Shown here: positions 55,663 to 56,929 of the stretch, piece after piece
Numbering within the stretch: position 1 is the stretch's first letter
Layout: every line of letters starts with the position of its first letter
NCBI GenBank assembly: GCA_949744505.1
Contig: CATJXY010000059.1
Span: 1 to 56,929, forward strand
DNA length: 56,929 bases
Origin: an uncultured Erysipelotrichaceae bacterium
Lineage (GTDB): Bacteria > Bacillota_I > Bacilli_A > Erysipelotrichales > Erysipelotrichaceae
Reading direction: 5' to 3'
Translations under genes and position numbers: made by a program
Notes under the pieces: generated by a model
What the model saw: only the letters and a program-made list of their open reading frames with translations
What the model was told of the DNA's origin: nothing
The model's database searches: none

Positions 55663-56778
55663 ATGAAAAAGATAATTATAAAGAGTATTGCATTTGTTAT
55701 GTTAATTTCTTGTTTTTTCTCAAATACTGTACTCGCAAAAGAAATTGAGCAAAATGATTATGTTGAAATGGCAAAAATAATTGCTCTACAGTATTATGAA
55801 GAAATAAAAGGAACGCTCGAAAATAATGATTTAGAAATTATCAAAGCTAAAGAAATTTACAATTTTGATGATTCATTAAGAGGATTTGTTTTCTTGATGG
55901 AAGATAACTCCGGAAATCAAGGATATATCAACGTGTCTTCGTTACATGGAGAAAATCGAGTTGTAGAAGCTAGTTTTGAATATTATCCGGAAATTTTTAA
56001 AATGGAAGATAAATTATATTATAATGGATATTTTGCTTATTATGTAAAAAGAGGTGTGCATTTTGTTGATGAAACAGGTAAAGAGGTTCAAATATCTGAG
56101 CCTAATTCTACTTTATATGAAAAATTCAATACTTCCAATGTTGTATCGCCACATGTTCAAATACAAGGAGATTTCTATTATTATAAGTTAACAGGAAGTA
56201 TGCCGGTAATTTTACAAGGAGTTTCCGGAAAATGCGTGCCAACTTCAGTTGCAATGCTATTAAGTTATTATAAAGCTGAAAGAGGATTTACGGATTTAGT
56301 AAGTTCTAGTGGAACAACATTGAGAGATAATTATTATAATCGTCTGGTATCTTATAAAGGAACAAGTGGCGGATTTGATTTTCCGGATGTTGCTAATACA
56401 CTGCCATCCTTTGTTGCATCAAATTATTCGGTTTCTGTTTCTTATTACAGATCAATATTAAGTAACTATACATTGACCGATTCTCATATTAATACAGTTA
56501 TTTCGAATATCAGTGCAAATAAGCCTGTATTAGTTATTGTTGGAAGTGATGGATATGCAAATGACTCTGATAATGTTATTTATAAGCAAAAGACATTACA
56601 TGCATTAGTAGTAAAAGCGGTTAGAGCACGATATCAAGGAGAAGGGGATAGTTATCTGGTTGCAGTGGATCCGGTTAATGGTAGAACGGTAGATCTTATT
56701 TGGAATACTGAAAATTCTATACCAAGAAAATATTATGCAATCTATGGTATTGGATTAGTGACGATTAATAGACGATGA
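55663..56778 (+). CDS. Secreted C39-like cysteine peptidase
   Basis: A 371-residue exported protein. It has a signal peptide (cleavage near NTVLAKE), a propeptide-like N-terminal region (to about residue 170), then a papain-fold domain of the Peptidase_C39_2/SpeB-like type. The catalytic Cys is in VSGKCVPTSVAMLLSYY, the His in KTLHALVVKAV, and the Asn/Asp in VAVDPVNG. AAAGGAGG is placed better for the second of two adjacent ATGs (55663). It overlaps the next lipoprotein gene by ATGA. It may be an autoprocessed secreted protease or a peptide-processing enzyme; the target is unknown. Confidence 0.85.
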   Translation: MKKIIIKSIAFVMLISCFFSNTVLAKEIEQNDYVEMAKIIALQYYEEIKGTLENNDLEIIKAKEIYNFDDSLRGFVFLMEDNSGNQGYINVSSLHGENRVVEASFEYYPEIFKMEDKLYYNGYFAYYVKRGVHFVDETGKEVQISEPNSTLYEKFNTSNVVSPHVQIQGDFYYYKLTGSMPVILQGVSGKCVPTSVAMLLSYYKAERGFTDLVSSSGTTLRDNYYNRLVSYKGTSGGFDFPDVANTLPSFVASNYSVSVSYYRSILSNYTLTDSHINTVISNISANKPVLVIVGSDGYANDSDNVIYKQKTLHALVVKAVRARYQGEGDSYLVAVDPVNGRTVDLIWNTENSIPRKYYAIYGIGLVTINRR

Positions 56779-56929
56779 AGAAATATGCAGTAGTTTTTAT
56801 GGCAATCTTTTTAAGTGGTTGCCATCATACTGAACAAGTAGATTATTCTAAGATACCAATGCTCTATAATAACTATAAGAATGGATATTATGAATATACG
56901 GATGAACTTCCCCATATGGATGTTTTGGC
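56775..56929 (+). CDS. Partial lipoprotein gene, continues beyond the window
   Basis: The first 51 residues are visible: MKKYAVVFMAIFLSGCHHTE is a lipoprotein signal with lipobox LSGC, followed by an acidic, Tyr-rich stretch. Its ATG overlaps the stop of the peptidase gene (ATGA), so the two are translationally coupled and likely act together at the cell surface. The family cannot be told from this fragment. Confidence 0.8.
   Translation, partial: MKKYAVVFMAIFLSGCHHTEQVDYSKIPMLYNNYKNGYYEYTDELPHMDVL

Overview
This is the replication-origin region of a low-GC, Gram-positive (Firmicutes) chromosome. It holds dnaA, dnaN, an S4-domain yaaA-like gene, recF, gyrB, gyrA, serS, the SRP RNA gene, tadA, dnaX, ybaB and recR in an order close to that of Bacillus. 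These are accompanied by DnaA boxes, ParB-type parS palindromes, a T-box and a preQ1 riboswitch. The AT-rich coding, the abundance of acidic lipoproteins, the many LysR-controlled exported flavoproteins and the MucBP-repeat surface protein fit an Erysipelotrichia-like gut or oral anaerobe. That placement is an inference from gene content; no rRNA lies in the window.

Layout. 1-820: a VanY-like lipoprotein peptidase facing away from the origin. 820-3990: bipartite oriC around dnaA, then dnaN. 3990-6750: a frameshifted PHP phosphatase, a LysR regulator and a divergent FMN-binding lipoprotein. 6900-10600: a 1206-residue surface adhesin with twelve MucBP-like repeats. 10750-15250: an Xre regulator, a small paralogue of its C-terminal domain, and a two-subunit ABC exporter. 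15260-18010: a LysR regulator divergent from an exported flavoprotein reductase. 18300-31620: the housekeeping block yaaA-recF-gyrB-gyrA-[T-box]-serS-(50-aa ORF-GNAT)-ffs-tadA-dnaX-ybaB-recR-fhs. 31900-34460: a second exported flavoprotein with its MerR activator. 34680-38980: an unknown gene joined to mnmG, then an Xre protein with a helical-repeat tail. 39060-46670: an FMN-binding lipoprotein, a CDF metal exporter, a cysteine-synthase-like gene, a nitroreductase, gpmI, queT under a preQ1-I riboswitch, a second flavinylated lipoprotein and a GNAT. 47060-53160: a histidine phosphatase, an AT-hook protein, a YigZ protein, and two tandem nagA genes with a HAD phosphatase. 53180-56929: an accessory AT-rich tail with a ParB-fold protein, a decayed lipoprotein gene, a duplicated leader, a lipoprotein, a secreted C39-like cysteine peptidase and a partial lipoprotein.

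How the parts fit. Replication initiation, segregation sites and gyrase cluster at the origin. Around them sits an extracytoplasmic flavin system: two Tat-type lipoprotein FAD reductases, each with its own dedicated regulator, and three FMN-binding lipoproteins. Together they suggest anaerobic respiration of small organic acceptors at the outer face of the membrane. The most unusual finding is a perfect parS palindrome that doubles as a stem of the serS T-box riboswitch. Other striking signals are a Fur-box-like motif repeated in at least six intergenic gaps, and a textbook 19-bp-spacer MerR promoter in front of the second reductase. A 189-bp duplication also preserves the leader of the terminal peptidase cluster and the tail of a dead paralogue.
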